Assembly (NCBI GenBank): GCA_027603945.1
Contig: JADIIU010000039.1
Coordinates: 1-64,000 of the forward strand
Length of the DNA: 64,000 bases
Source of the DNA: Terramyces sp. JEL0728
Taxonomy: Eukaryota > Chytridiomycota > Chytridiomycetes > Rhizophydiales > Terramycetaceae
Reading direction: 5' to 3'
In this document: positions 13,073-23,474 of the stretch, one piece after another
How positions within the stretch are numbered: the first letter of the stretch is position 1
Layout: every line of letters starts with the position of its first letter
Translations under genes and position numbers: made by a program
Notes under the pieces: generated by a model
Seen by the model: the letters and a program-made list of their open reading frames with translations, nothing else
Databases searched by the model: none
Told to the model about the DNA's origin: nothing

Positions 13073-13842
13073 TTAATATCGTTTTTCGTGGTACTTGCGA
13101 TCTCTTTCTTCCGGAGTGTACTGCCTTGATTTCCTTCCTTCTGGGGAATGTCTTTTCTTTCTTTCAGCAGTTCTTTCTCGTCTTGGAGATCTGCTTCTTC
13201 CTTGTCTTGGAGATCTGCTTCTTCCTTGTCTTGGAGATCTGCTTCTTCCTCGTTTTGGAGATCTGCTTCTTCCTCTTTCATCCCTATAATCTCGTTTCCT
13301 ATATTCGGGACTGTCGTTTCTTTGATCCACATATCTCTCCCTAGACCCTTCTTTCCGTCGCTCTCTGCTTCTTGAGCGGCCTCTGTGTCTTTGCTCCTTG
13401 CTTCTAGACCTATCTCGCTTCTTTCTTTCAGCTTTCCTGTGTTTCTTTGCTCCAACTACAATTTTTTCATCTACAACCTGCTCTGGTAATTCATTCTTTA
13501 CGATTTTAGACATATCCTGCTGATTGATTACAGCGTCTTCGCTCTTTTTCATGCCCAAGGCTTCCATCATTGCTTCTGTTTCCTTTCTTTTGATTTCTGC
13601 AATTTCATCCAATTCCACTTGGCTTTCTCCTGCTACTTTCTGTTCGTTAAACCAATTCAAGTCTATGTTAGTTAGGGTTTACTTTTGTTCTTTTGCCACC
13701 TTCCAACCGCACATTTGACTGTATTGCCAAGGTAAATTTCTCTGTGTTTGTCTTCTTTTATATTATCCCATCTGAATAATCCTAGTCCACCTCTGTTTCC
13801 TTCTCTGATTTTCTCAACGTCTGGCTTTCCTCTTCTTGGCAT
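13073..13842 (-). CDS. MMTAG2: MMTAG2-like SR-rich protein
   Basis: A 249-residue homologue of multiple myeloma tumour-associated protein 2, a conserved eukaryotic protein found with splicing and chromatin proteins. The N-terminal half carries the family signature: GGLGLFRWDNIKEDKHREIY, then YLGNTVKCAVGRWQKNKNLN and EAMMEALGM. The C-terminal half is an Arg/Ser domain with four consecutive 8-residue repeats of the type GRSRSPRQ. The first residues MPRRGKPDVEKIREGNRG resemble other family starts. One intron of 20 nt lies at 13663-13682. The protein is probably nuclear. Its exact role in splicing is not established in the family and is not claimed here. Confidence 0.85.
13181..13276. repeat. Four tandem 24-bp repeats inside the MMTAG2 RS domain
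   Basis: Units begin at 13181, 13205, 13229 and 13253 with a period of 24 bp and few mismatches (each contains GGAGATCTGCTTCTTCC on the plus strand). They encode the Arg-Ser-Pro repeats of the minus-strand gene. The high nucleotide identity suggests recent expansion by slippage. Confidence 0.85.
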
Positions 13843-13883
13843 TCTGAAAAAAGATCAAAAAATTGGGCTTGAAACTAACTTTT

Positions 13884-16800
13884 TTATTGAGGTCGTGGTT
13901 GATACTGACTATTGTTAGGACTCTGGTTCGCCCCTCCCAGCTGACTCAATAAGTTTGCAACTAACGCAGCACCTTGCTGGTCTGTTAGTGGCTGCGGGAC
14001 CTGATAAGCTTGTGGTTGATAGTTCTGGGGTTGTTGATATTGAGGTTGGAATCCTCCTGCATACTAAATTAGCAATAGCTTACCGACTGGGGTGCGTAGC
14101 TTTGATTGGAATTCGGCTTGTTTGAGTATCCAGAATCCCTTTCGTTTCGATCTCTTTTACGATCATATCCCCTGTCACTCCTGCTGTATTCGCTGCGCTG
14201 ATTGCTATAATTTCCTCTTGAAGAATTGCTGTTATTATATCGATAGTCATCGTGGCGAGGTCTGGAGTCATTTCGACTCCTTTCGTAGTTGCCGTTTCTG
14301 CTAGAGCGATAGTCATTGTTCCGGTATTGCTCATCGCGGTTGGATTGGCCCCTTCGGCTGTCTTGATTGCTTCTGCCATATTGGTCATTTCTCCCCCTAT
14401 TACTATCGTTGCGATCATTTCGATAATCGTTGCGATCGTTGGAATATCTATCTCGACGGTCATCATTAGACCTTCCGTCGTATCGTCTATTATCTGATCT
14501 AGAGTTGTCTGGTTTTAATGCAAGACCATTTCTAATAAACCTATTTGCTGCATTTCCAAACCTTCCTCTGCCTCCTCTCCTGCCACGATCGCTTGGATTG
14601 TACCCAGCCTTGATAGCATAATGGTCATCAGGCGTAAGCAGCTGGGCAGGCATCTGTACTCCTTTCAACAGCTTTGCAATAAATTTGTATCCTTTTTGAA
14701 TTGGAGGCATAAAGTAATACGTACTAAATTAATCAAAATTACCTGATCGAACTCTTGTTTTCTAAATCAGGCATGGCAAACTCTGACAGCGGAGAATAAT
14801 AAGTGCATCCAGGGAGACACACTTCCGGATCTTGGCTGACAGACCCTCCCATCCAGTCACTTTTGGATCTATCAAGAGGAACATCAGTTTTATCCCTATT
14901 CGCATAAATAGCACATAAATCTTCATACACTGCATGTGTGCCTCCACAAAACAGATATTCATTGCCAAGGGTATTTCTGCAATGTTCTTCCGGCGTAATC
15001 TGCGAGTACAGTGGCTCTACTGCCTGCAGCAACCTATCTGCATCAATAAAGGGCAATAGCGCTACACCTTGCCATAAATACTTTTTGCCGTTCAAGTCAA
15101 TGGGAAATTCCTTTGGATAAAAGTCGATAATTTCTGATTCAGGATCTGTCATGAGAAAATGGAATGGTTTTGGAATATGGTCTTTACTTGCTGCTGGGAA
15201 TACACCCATCAATTGTTCAATTGGTTTGAAAGGTTGACTCTTTTCAAATTCGATTTTCAAATCTCCAATTGAGGTAAAATCTGAAGCAAAAGGAGAGTAG
15301 TGATAAGGATAATACCATTTCCAAGACTGTACACCTTGGTAATAATACTTTAGTACCCAGCATAATCCTTCTACATATGACTTTACAATTCCATGTTAAA
15401 AAAATCTTACTCTTGTCTAAACTTTTCATCTCCAACATCAACCTGGAACTTGTTTTTATAATATCTGGTTTTCCATCCAGATTCCCATAGTCGGACATCA
15501 TCAGCAGGAGGCTCGGCATCTGAATCCGCTTCCTCTTTCCCAGCGATTGGCGTGCTAGGGGTTGTTTCCCCTTCCACTTCCAAATCAGTTGCAGACTCAA
15601 CAGACCCTTGATCGACTGTTTCTTCTACTTCTTCATCTACCTGGGTTGGTATAGCGACCGATTCTTCCACAATTTCTTCTTCTTCTGACTCGTCTTTTTT
15701 CACAAAATCCCCCATACTTAATCCACCAGATGGATTAGAGTCTGCCTTTTTTGCCAATAGAGCCATTTTAAGCTTTTTCGCTGCGTGCATATTTGATTCG
15801 GCAACACTGGGGTTTTTGTGGGAAAACGGTTTTGGTTTGGTTGGATACCGATTCTGGACAGCTTCAGAGTTCAACTTGTGTCTTTCCTCTTTACTGACTC
15901 CTTTGATGGGCAATGAGTCTAGCTGCTTCATTTGCTCAATCATTGCATTTTTGGATAGCTTTAAAGCAGTACTTTGAGGAGCGCCATATCTCTTCTTCTC
16001 GAATTTTGGTTGCAGCCCTCGCTTTTTATTATCCTGTTTCCTTTCAAACCTTTGGATCCGTCGTTTTTCCTCTCCTTCCCTTCTGGTTCGAAATACCTCA
16101 TCCTCAATTTTCCCTAATTCTTCTAAAACCTCTTGGGCTCTTTCCAAGTAAATGTCACCAGAGTCAGTCAAATAGCCTCCCCAATTTTTGGCTTTTGTCT
16201 TCCATATGTCCACCAAGAGCTCCACTGCACCTTCTCTAATTTCAAGCGATGGCAAATGAGGCAAGAAATCGTTGCCAACAAAGAAACACATAAACACCCA
16301 ATCGTCAATGGCTCTTTCCAAATCCCAGTCAAATGGCGCATCGTGTATGATCATTTCCACATTTAAATATTCTCTTAACACACTAATATGTACAAATACA
16401 AATGGTTTCAAATCGAAATACTTTGATTGATCGTCCCACTGCCCAACTTTTTCTTTTGCTTTTCCTGAAATTAGCTCTAATAACCTTGACATTGGGTAGC
16501 AACGTGATCTGATTGCCCACAAATTGTGCAAGCTCTTTGGTTAGCTTTAGCAAAGACGTCTTCACGCAAGATGTAGAAATACGGCTCATGGGTAGCGAGT
16601 GCCAACATGATCAAATCCGCATCCAATCCATACAATACATGCTTAGTGTTTGCGTTGTACATTCCCTGGTTACGTTGTCTACGAATGAAATCCATGATTT
16701 TGTGCTCTCCTTCTCCAGGCACAGATGCATCCGACAGAATAACTTTGACTGTGGCCCATCCAGGATCATTATTAAGTCTATCCGTGACATAGTATCGCAG

Positions 16801-17386
16801 ACATACAGCCAGTTTATCCATGAATGGCGTTCCTGGAGTAATGCAGTTGGAATCGAAATGGCTCTTTTCATTTTTATCAACAGGATATTTCTGTCCATGA
16901 GTGATTTCCCATTCTTGCCGGACTCTTTCTTCGTCTGCTCTTTTGATTTCTTCCTCCTGTGCGGCTCTAAAACGTCTGGATCGTTGTTGATTCTATGTTA
17001 GGATATTATAACCATTTTAGCTCTAGGAGCTACCCCATCTACATTAATAACAATTACCAATAGCCATATACAAGACTTTTCTTGGTCTAATCATTCCAAA
17101 TATCCTGTCAATATATTTGAAAATCTCAATGTACATTTCCTCTTCGGTATTTGGAGTTGGTTTATCTTCGGGATGGCAACACGGATGAATGATACCATTC
17201 ATGTCCAAGTATAAGTTATCAATTTCTACTCCATTTGGATTTGTAAGGGAAGCGTCTACTGGAATAGTCTCGCCGTCAATCACTTGGGGCAGCTCTTCAA
17301 TTACGTTAGTTACAATTTTTGGATACTTTGAAGAAAGCCATCTATTGGTTAGCCGAATCTAACTTGAAAAGTGTTGGGATTCCCAT
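13884..17386 (-). CDS. RAT1: Rat1/Xrn2 nuclear 5'-3' exoribonuclease
   Basis: A 1120-residue processive 5'-3' exoribonuclease for transcription termination and rRNA and snoRNA processing. The N-terminus reads MGIPTLFKWLSSKYPKIV, followed by DNLYLDMNGIIHPC, VLYMAIDGVAPRAKMNQQRS, GEGEHKIMDFIR and LYGLDADLIMLAL. These supply the acidic active-site residues. A CTICGQSDHVATQC zinc knuckle marks the nuclear Xrn2/Rat1 branch rather than Xrn1. The C-terminus is Asn/Arg/Asp-rich and then Gln-rich. Seven introns: 17342-17363, 17039-17057, 16993-17012, 16465-16484, 15391-15410, 14724-14742, 14064-14083. The one at 15391-15410 is needed to keep frame but ends in GG rather than AG. Confidence 0.95.
15391..15410 (-). 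other. Non-canonical 20-nt intron (GT...GG) in RAT1
   Basis: Frame continuity between the upstream exon ending DEKFRQ and the downstream exon IVKSYVEGLCWVLKYYYQG requires loss of 20 nt here. With a GT donor (GTAAGATTTTTTTAACATGG) the acceptor is GG. Every other feature, including the length and the TAAC element, matches its neighbours. A single G-for-A difference would restore a normal CATAG end, so this may be a rare splice site, a polymorphism or a sequencing error. Confidence 0.7.
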
Positions 17387-17535
17387 TGTTTTTCAAAAAA
17401 AAAATGAAAATTTCAAACCTTAATGATGACTAGGCATTGAGCTTGTTGCCTTTCAAAATTTTCTTCCTCTCCTATTTCAAATTAGAGTTTAGTTTCCCAA
17501 TACATTGCTTTGTGCATAATTTTTTTCCTAAAGTT

Positions 17536-18610
17536 ATGGCATCACCAGTCAACATTCCTCAAGTTCCGCAGGTACAGGGGAGAAGAAAGTATATTACGAT
17601 CAAGACAAAGTACAAGCTACCAGTAAAGCGAATTCATAATGAACAAGATCTTGAAATTTGGAAAACATCCGAAGCGTATTTGAGGATATTGGATTTTGTT
17701 CAGTCATTGAATCACGCTGTAAAGAATGTTAAAATTTCAGATGATTGTCGTGAATCTAAAGTATTTCAGAATTAATAGAGAATATTCAGCTGGTTATTGA
17801 ATTACTTGATTCGGTTGATAAGCTAACAGATGATTTTCCGCCAGAAGAAACCAGGCAGCGATACGGAAATATTTCCTTTAGAAAGTGGTTGGTCCATGTT
17901 CAACAAGTATTCGTTTTTAACCCCGATTGCTACCAGCCTGCTGCATAACTTTCCCATGGGACAGATTGAATTGGAAACCTACTTTAAAGGTAGTTTCGGA
18001 GATGCAACAAGGATCGATTATGGAAGTGGACATGAACTATCGTTTATTGCTTTTCTGTGCTGTCTGGATTTATTGGGCTATCTTGACCAAGAGGTTTACT
18101 GCGCGACTGTATTGCGAGTTTTTACAAGGTACTTGGCACTAGTGCAAAAACTGCAACGGATATATCAACTAGAACCTGCAGGATCGCATGGTGTTTGGGG
18201 ATTAGAGTACAGTCATGTTTAATCGTAGTGATTTTCAATTCCTCCCGTACTTTTGGGGGAGCGCTCAGCTATATGGTAGATGATTTTTAACAAGACCATC
18301 CAAAATTTCGGCCAAAGTCAATCACAGATCGAGAGGTTGTTTCTTACTTTCACAAGGACTATTTGTACTTGAATTGTATTGACAATATCTATCAGGTAGA
18401 TGATATTGACGATAGAGTAAGCGCGGTCCGTTCCATGAGCACTCTCCAGTGCTGTACGACATATCTGGGGTGCAACAATGGTCCAAAGTCAATAGCGGTC
18501 TTTTAAAAATGTACTTGGCTGAAGTGCTCTTCAAGTTTGTTGTAGTACAGCATTTTCCATTTGGAAACTTGCTACCTTTTGACAAGTTTGATGAAATTAC
18601 ACCTCCATAA
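17536..18610 (+). CDS. PTPA: PP2A activator PTPA (peptidyl-prolyl isomerase)
   Basis: A 325-residue phosphatase 2A activator, a prolyl isomerase that helps load metal into the PP2A catalytic subunit. Signatures in order: [71 protein letters not shown] and [20 protein letters not shown]. Introns: 17750-17769 (20 nt), 18207-18228 (22 nt), 18276-18294 (19 nt), 18396-18415 (20 nt). A further frame shift after FRKWL is explained either by a 16-nt intron at 17892-17907 or by a 1-base error near 17905. The start at 17536 gives the usual family length. Confidence 0.93.
17892..17907 (+). other. Possible 16-nt intron or 1-nt frameshift in the PTPA gene
   Basis: The conserved exon ends in frame 1 with FRKWL and the next conserved stretch ([15 protein letters not shown]) is in another frame. 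Removing GTCCATGTTCAACAAG restores the frame with GT-AG ends. The element lacks the usual TAA near the acceptor and is shorter than any other intron here, so a single-base deletion in the sequence is an equal alternative. Confidence 0.45.
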
Positions 18611-18820
18611 TTTGACATTTTAATTTAACCTCAAACTCACATGCCACTGGAAATATAATTTGTCACTCAGTAGTGCTTGCTTGGTCTTCGCGTTTACCTA
18701 CATTGGTAGCGGGTTTCCTGTTATTTAATTTTGGTTTGAGCCGTTGCAGTCGCCGTTTGGGCGTCTCTACGCCACCTTTGATGAATTCTACTGAAGCAAG
18801 AAATCTTTTGCAATTCAAAA
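18611..18820. promoter_or_regulatory. Spacer upstream of the septin gene
   Basis: These 210 bp lie between the PTPA stop and the septin start. Reading frames on both strands are short and show no family resemblance. The region presumably holds the PTPA 3' end and the septin promoter. No clear element was recognised. Confidence 0.3.
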
Positions 18821-19929
18821 ATGTCGCGAACTCCAGAATCTCCAGACCCACAACGCTCACCAGTAATCACTCTTAATATTAGGGGCTACGTAGAAAAAAT
18901 CTGCGCAAGGGATTGTCATTTACAATAATGGTTGCCGGTGCAGCTGGAAGCGGAAAGACTACTTTTGTAAACACACTCTGTGAAAATCCAGTATTACCTC
19001 CAAGACAAATCCCAGATGCCAAGACAGCATCAGAGGAAAAAACAGTTCAAATCACCCCAACGACAATTGGTACTTTATTAGTAATCAATAGAAATGGAAG
19101 AAGATGGAACTAAATTGTCTCTAACAATCATCGACACTCCAGGATTCGGCGATAATATCAACAATGAAGGGAGTTTCTCTGAAATTTTAAAGTATATTGA
19201 GGCACAGTACGATGAAATTTTAGCTCAGGAATCAAGGATCAAAAGAAACCCTAAATTCCAAGGTATTTTCTATTAATGAAGATAATCGTGTACATGTTGT
19301 TCTCTATTTTATTCAACCAACGGGACACGCGCTGAGAGAAATGGACATAGAGTTCATGAGAAGACTCAGTCCAAGAGTGAACCTCGTCCCAGTAATTGCA
19401 AAAGCAGATTCAATGACACCTTCTGAATTGGCACTGTTCAAGCAAAGAATAATGGACGACATCAACTTTTTCAAAATTCCAATCTACGATTTCCCAATCG
19501 ATCCAGAAGAAGATGACGAAGACACCAAAGAAGAAAACGACGCATTAAGAGTAAGTTGAACATAATGCTAGAAATTGCTTCCATTCTCTGTTATTGGGAG
19601 CGAAACTGAAGTTAAGGTCGGTGGCAGAGTCGTAAGATGCCGTCAATATCCGTGGGGTATCGTCGAAGTTGATAATGACAAACATTGCGACTTTTCTAAA
19701 TTAAGATACATTTTGCTCAGCTCGCACTTGCAAGATCTCAAAGAAATCACACACGATATTTTGTACGAACAATTCCGTACCGAAAGACTCTCACAGGAAG
19801 CGAATGGGTAATACTAGTTTTAATTCAAGTGGCGAGTCAGTGTTGTTGCGTGATAACGAAATTAAATCCCAAGAGAGCTTAGTAAAACAAAACTATGCCG
19901 AGCGTCAACAAACAGTCAGGGATAATTAG
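18821..19929 (+). CDS. Septin
   Basis: A 334-residue GTP-binding cytoskeletal protein that polymerises at division sites and membranes. The P-loop is GAAGSGKTT, the switch motif is DTPGFGD, and AKAD gives the base-specificity loop. The septin unique element is seen as [13 protein letters not shown]. The C-terminal coiled coil is short or absent, so it is a short septin; the subgroup cannot be told by eye. Five introns: 18863-18882, 19070-19091, 19263-19281, 19551-19571, 19808-19829, all 19-22 nt. The first follows 14 short polar codons that form a separate N-terminal exon. The stop is 55 bp from the convergent ferroportin stop. Confidence 0.94.
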
Positions 19930-19984
19930 AAAGAACAAGTATCGTTTTATTAAAATCAATAACATCAAAGAATTTTAATATTAA

Positions 19985-21301
19985 TTATTCCTCTATGACT
20001 TCCCCCATCAGCGGTGTCGTTTCTGAGCTTGTGTCTGTTGAGTGCGATCGGAAAGTATAATATGTAAATGTGATTGCAGCGGTAAATACGGCACCTGCAG
20101 ATATATGAGATGGGATCCAAAAATCCACAGGAGAAGACCATACTATGGTAAATACATAGGCGAGCATCTGGAAAAAGTTTTGAAGTGAAATTTCAGTTCC
20201 AGAAACAAACCCCAAGTCGCTTTCAGGGATGTTTTCTTGAAGTAATTGCTGTTGGACTAAATCAAACGTCCAAAGCCCCCACCTTGATAGACATATCCCA
20301 GCAAGAAACATCCAAACGCCAGCTCCACTCCATTCTATAGTATTGGGAAGATAAAACGAAGCCAAAGCCAAAACAATACACACACACTGCATCCATATGG
20401 CTAGAAGCCCTGTGGAATTGATTCCCATCCGTTTCACAAGACTTTCCAGACTAAACGTTGCAGACAGACCAGAAATAACAGAAACACCTCGTGCAACAGA
20501 AATTGAAATCATATCAGAGTTTTTTGAAAGAAGATACCCCACTGAAACGGTATTAATAGTAAATACAGTCATATACAATATAGAAATAGAAAAACAGGTT
20601 GTGATTACGGAAAGTCTCCACAGTTTCCCCAAGGAATGCCATTGAAAAGATGAATTGCCCTCCCTCGCAACTTTGATCGCTAGACACGGATATTTATAGT
20701 ATACCATCCTGATCATTGTCCATTCCAGCGGTATTGACAGGGTAGAAACACCAATTACGAATAGCATTGCAATTTGTATACTAGAGAGCGATGATATAGT
20801 AGAAACCACCACTGGGGCTGCCAGATCGCAAGTCAAATCTACTAGTCGCAACCGGGCATTTAGCTTTGTGAGAGATATATCGTTGGAAGGGTCTTTGGCA
20901 ATGCATGAAGACCAATCGCGCAGTACCGAGATCCTGGATACTAGATTAGCTGTTTGTAGCAATGATCCATTCAGTACCAATCCGTAAAAATAGTAGTCTA
21001 ATTGCGCATTATTCGAATTTACTGATTTGAAAAATAATAGCACTGCGGAAATTGCGATAAATATCTTTTGGAATACTATTGCCAGTGATGCAACCGGCAA
21101 CCTCGGATATTTGTCTACCAAAGTACCTATTGAAGGTGCGAACAACAGGCATGAAAAGCTGCTGGCGAATGAATAAATGGAAATGGGCAGGAGAGTGTCA
21201 GGGAATAGCAAAGAAACAAATAGTGATATCGACCACGCATCTGCTCTTGCATTCCACGAAGTGAAAAAATAGCTTGTAATCAATATCCAGTTGGTCGCCA
21301 T
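19985..21301 (-). CDS. Ferroportin-type iron exporter (SLC40 family)
   Basis: A 438-residue membrane protein of the ferroportin family, which exports ferrous iron from the cytosol or into vacuole-like compartments. It has about 10-12 hydrophobic segments. The N-terminal pattern ITSYFFTSWNARADAWSISL corresponds to the family start (fLS.WgdRmW.Fa), and the following PSIGTLVDKYPRLPVASLAI matches the cytosolic loop between helices two and three. The NARLRLVDLTCDLAAPVVV segment is also characteristic. No intron was needed. The start at 21301 is preferred over an in-frame site near 21367 because the first helix begins nearby. Direction of transport is inferred from the family. Confidence 0.82.
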   Translation of the reverse strand: MATNWILITSYFFTSWNARADAWSISLFVSLLFPDTLLPISIYSFASSFSCLLFAPSIGTLVDKYPRLPVASLAIVFQKIFIAISAVLLFFKSVNSNNAQLDYYFYGLVLNGSLLQTANLVSRISVLRDWSSCIAKDPSNDISLTKLNARLRLVDLTCDLAAPVVVSTISSLSSIQIAMLFVIGVSTLSIPLEWTMIRMVYYKYPCLAIKVAREGNSSFQWHSLGKLWRLSVITTCFSISILYMTVFTINTVSVGYLLSKNSDMISISVARGVSVISGLSATFSLESLVKRMGINSTGLLAIWMQCVCIVLALASFYLPNTIEWSGAGVWMFLAGICLSRWGLWTFDLVQQQLLQENIPESDLGFVSGTEISLQNFFQMLAYVFTIVWSSPVDFWIPSHISAGAVFTAAITFTYYTFRSHSTDTSSETTPLMGEVIEE

Positions 21302-21487
21302 TTTTGTTTTGGGAGATTTTACACTTGGTGATTGACAATAGCCGAAAGGTAGGTGTTTATTCGACAATGAAAGGGCACTAAACCACCAACTACTGGCTCT
21401 CGTGTATGCGAGGAATGGTGGAGTATGTTTCCAAACAGAATTAATTCCATATGGTAATTTCTATTCCGAAATTCACAACAAAATACA

Positions 21488-23314
21488 TCAAAATTTATTC
21501 AACTGGGCTAACCTTGGATGCAGCAATAGATTTTCTGCAGCGGGTCTCATTGCCGGGTTAGGATTTAGCATCGATCTCATGAAATCAATCAGCATTGGCG
21601 AATTCTGACCAAACTGAACGGCTGATAAATCGCCTTCCCTAAACTGGTGCCAGACTGGACCGTTTTCAGGCAAGACAATATTTGCTGCTATTTCTAGAAC
21701 AATCATTCCAAGACTATTTGTTAAAGCCGCTCTACCTGAAAATATCAGCGGGACATCCTATCTCGATATCTGATAGCATTTCTGGCGCCAAGTAGGTTCT
21801 GTCTCCTTCGTGGTCTCCGGTAACTACAGGCACTTTGCATGCTAATCCGAAATCGCCAATCTTTAGTCTTCCGTTGGCTGTAACAAATATATTAGCTGGC
21901 TTGATATCCAAATGCGCTATTCCTAAACTATGTATATGTGCAAGGCCTTTCGTGATATCATATAATATTGTCCAGATGTGATCTTCGGACATTGCGCTCT
22001 CGGCACAGCTTTCTTCCAGATATTTCGATAGACTGCGTTAATTCTTGATATACCTTCCGTTTGCACATAGCTCCATCTGTATATAAATATATCCATATTG
22101 AATCCAAGCATCTTTTAAATTTACACAGTTTGGATGTCCTGATACAGCTAGAAGCATTTTGACTTCTTCCAGTTTTTGTGTTCTATATTAAAAATACCAT
22201 ACGCATCCTTATACCCCAAAAACGGCTGCCTGGTTTTCTTGATTGCATAATGCTCCGCGTTGTCCATACTAATTACATGATATGCATCGGCAAAAGATCC
22301 GTGTCCTAACCGAGCTTCAATTACAAATCTAGTTTCAAAGTAATCTGGAATCGGCGAGGTTCCGTCTTCGTGGGTATATGTCTGTATTGTCGCCAGCAAA
22401 TTCTTCAAGGCGGGTTGAACACCATCTATCGCATCAAAAAATTGATTGTCAATTGGCAATCTATATCTTGATATCAGAGATGAAAATGGTATAAGATGTC
22501 CTGAACGCTTCTTGTCTTTCAGCATACTAGCAAAAAATATTTTTGATGAAAGTCCAGGTGAATCTTGTTCTTTATTGTTCTTCTTTTCTTGGAATACAAA
22601 CTGATCCGTTTTTTTGACGATAGGACTTGTCTGATTGTAAAATAGTGATTTGGAAGAAAACAGCTGCGAGGGCGATTCGGGGATTAAATCTGGGGACATT
22701 TCCAGCAATCCTGTTTTGAATTTACTGACCGGGGTATCTAGTGTTGTTGTATTAAGCTCTGATGATTTTAATTGCGGGCTATCATCGTTCGAAAGATGCA
22801 GCCTCTTGTTTGATTTCAAGGGCGACTCTGCCAGCGGACTCCTTTGAAGTTTGTTTGATTTAAACGATGACTGTTTAAATGGAGTGACCCCAAATGGAGA
22901 ATTGTGAGAGTTGCAAGGTGAATAAAAGGAAAACGTTTGTGGTGTTTTAGTCATTGGCGTAAATGGCATCTTTGGCGGTTTCGCAGATAGAAGAGATGGC
23001 TTCAAAGTGCTATCAGTCTGCGCACCATCCAGATATTGCTTTTGTTTAATCGGCGTTATCGGTGTATTGTGCAAGTGTGGTTTCGGTTTATTTTTCTTTG
23101 ATATCACTCCGGTTGAATGGAAGGCTGTTGCTAGTGGTTTTACCAACCTCTGATTCGGAGTTTCCATATGCATATTCATGCTCTTTGACCTCTGTCTCGG
23201 TTTATGCTGGAGTTTTGGGACAACGAATGTGTCTTGAGATTGCGTGGATAATTTAGATAACGTATCTGTCAATGGTTCAACTCCATCAATGAAATCCGGT
23301 TCTTGCGACTGCAT
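21488..23314 (-). CDS. WEE1: Wee1/Swe1-like cell-cycle kinase (5' end unresolved)
   Basis: Inhibitory kinase expected to phosphorylate Cdk1 on its ATP-loop tyrosine before mitosis. A long Ser/Pro-rich N-terminal region with many SP and TP sites is followed by a kinase domain: glycine loop LGHGSFADAY, lysine HYAIKKT, ELCANGSLSKYLEE, catalytic HLDIKPANIF, KIGDFGLA and GDRTYLAPEML. The HLDIKPANIF form is typical of Wee1/Myt1. Introns: 22183-22202 (20 nt), 22033-22053 (21 nt), 21714-21735 (22 nt). The first in-frame ATG is at 23314, giving 587 residues, but the frame stays open with plausible coding sequence to about 23446 without an ATG. A small first exon upstream, close to or overlapping the Alg7 3' end, is likely. 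Confidence 0.88.
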
Positions 23315-23474
23315 TTCTAGATTTTCAAAAAAATTGCGGCGTTTTGCAATGTTTACATATTTGTTGGGTTCATTAAATAATCTGGAATCTTCCGGCAAGT
23401 TCGGGCATCGATCAGGGCGAGAATGCTTCGGGATGTTTAAAATGCTTTATTTCTATTTTTTGTCCACAGGACAT

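Noticed and set aside
13181..13276. CRISPR-like array
   Set aside because: Units are contiguous 24-bp coding repeats without spacers, in a eukaryotic gene.
13045..13375. Plus-strand hydrophobic Leu/Cys repeat frames
   Set aside because: They are the antisense of the RS repeats of MMTAG2.
14080..14497. Long frames opposite and out of phase in the RAT1 C-terminus
   Set aside because: They are shadows of the low-complexity Asn/Arg/Asp-rich coding sequence.
18663..18860. Minus-strand 65-codon frame upstream of the septin
   Set aside because: It overlaps the septin first exon and promoter and shows no family or codon support.
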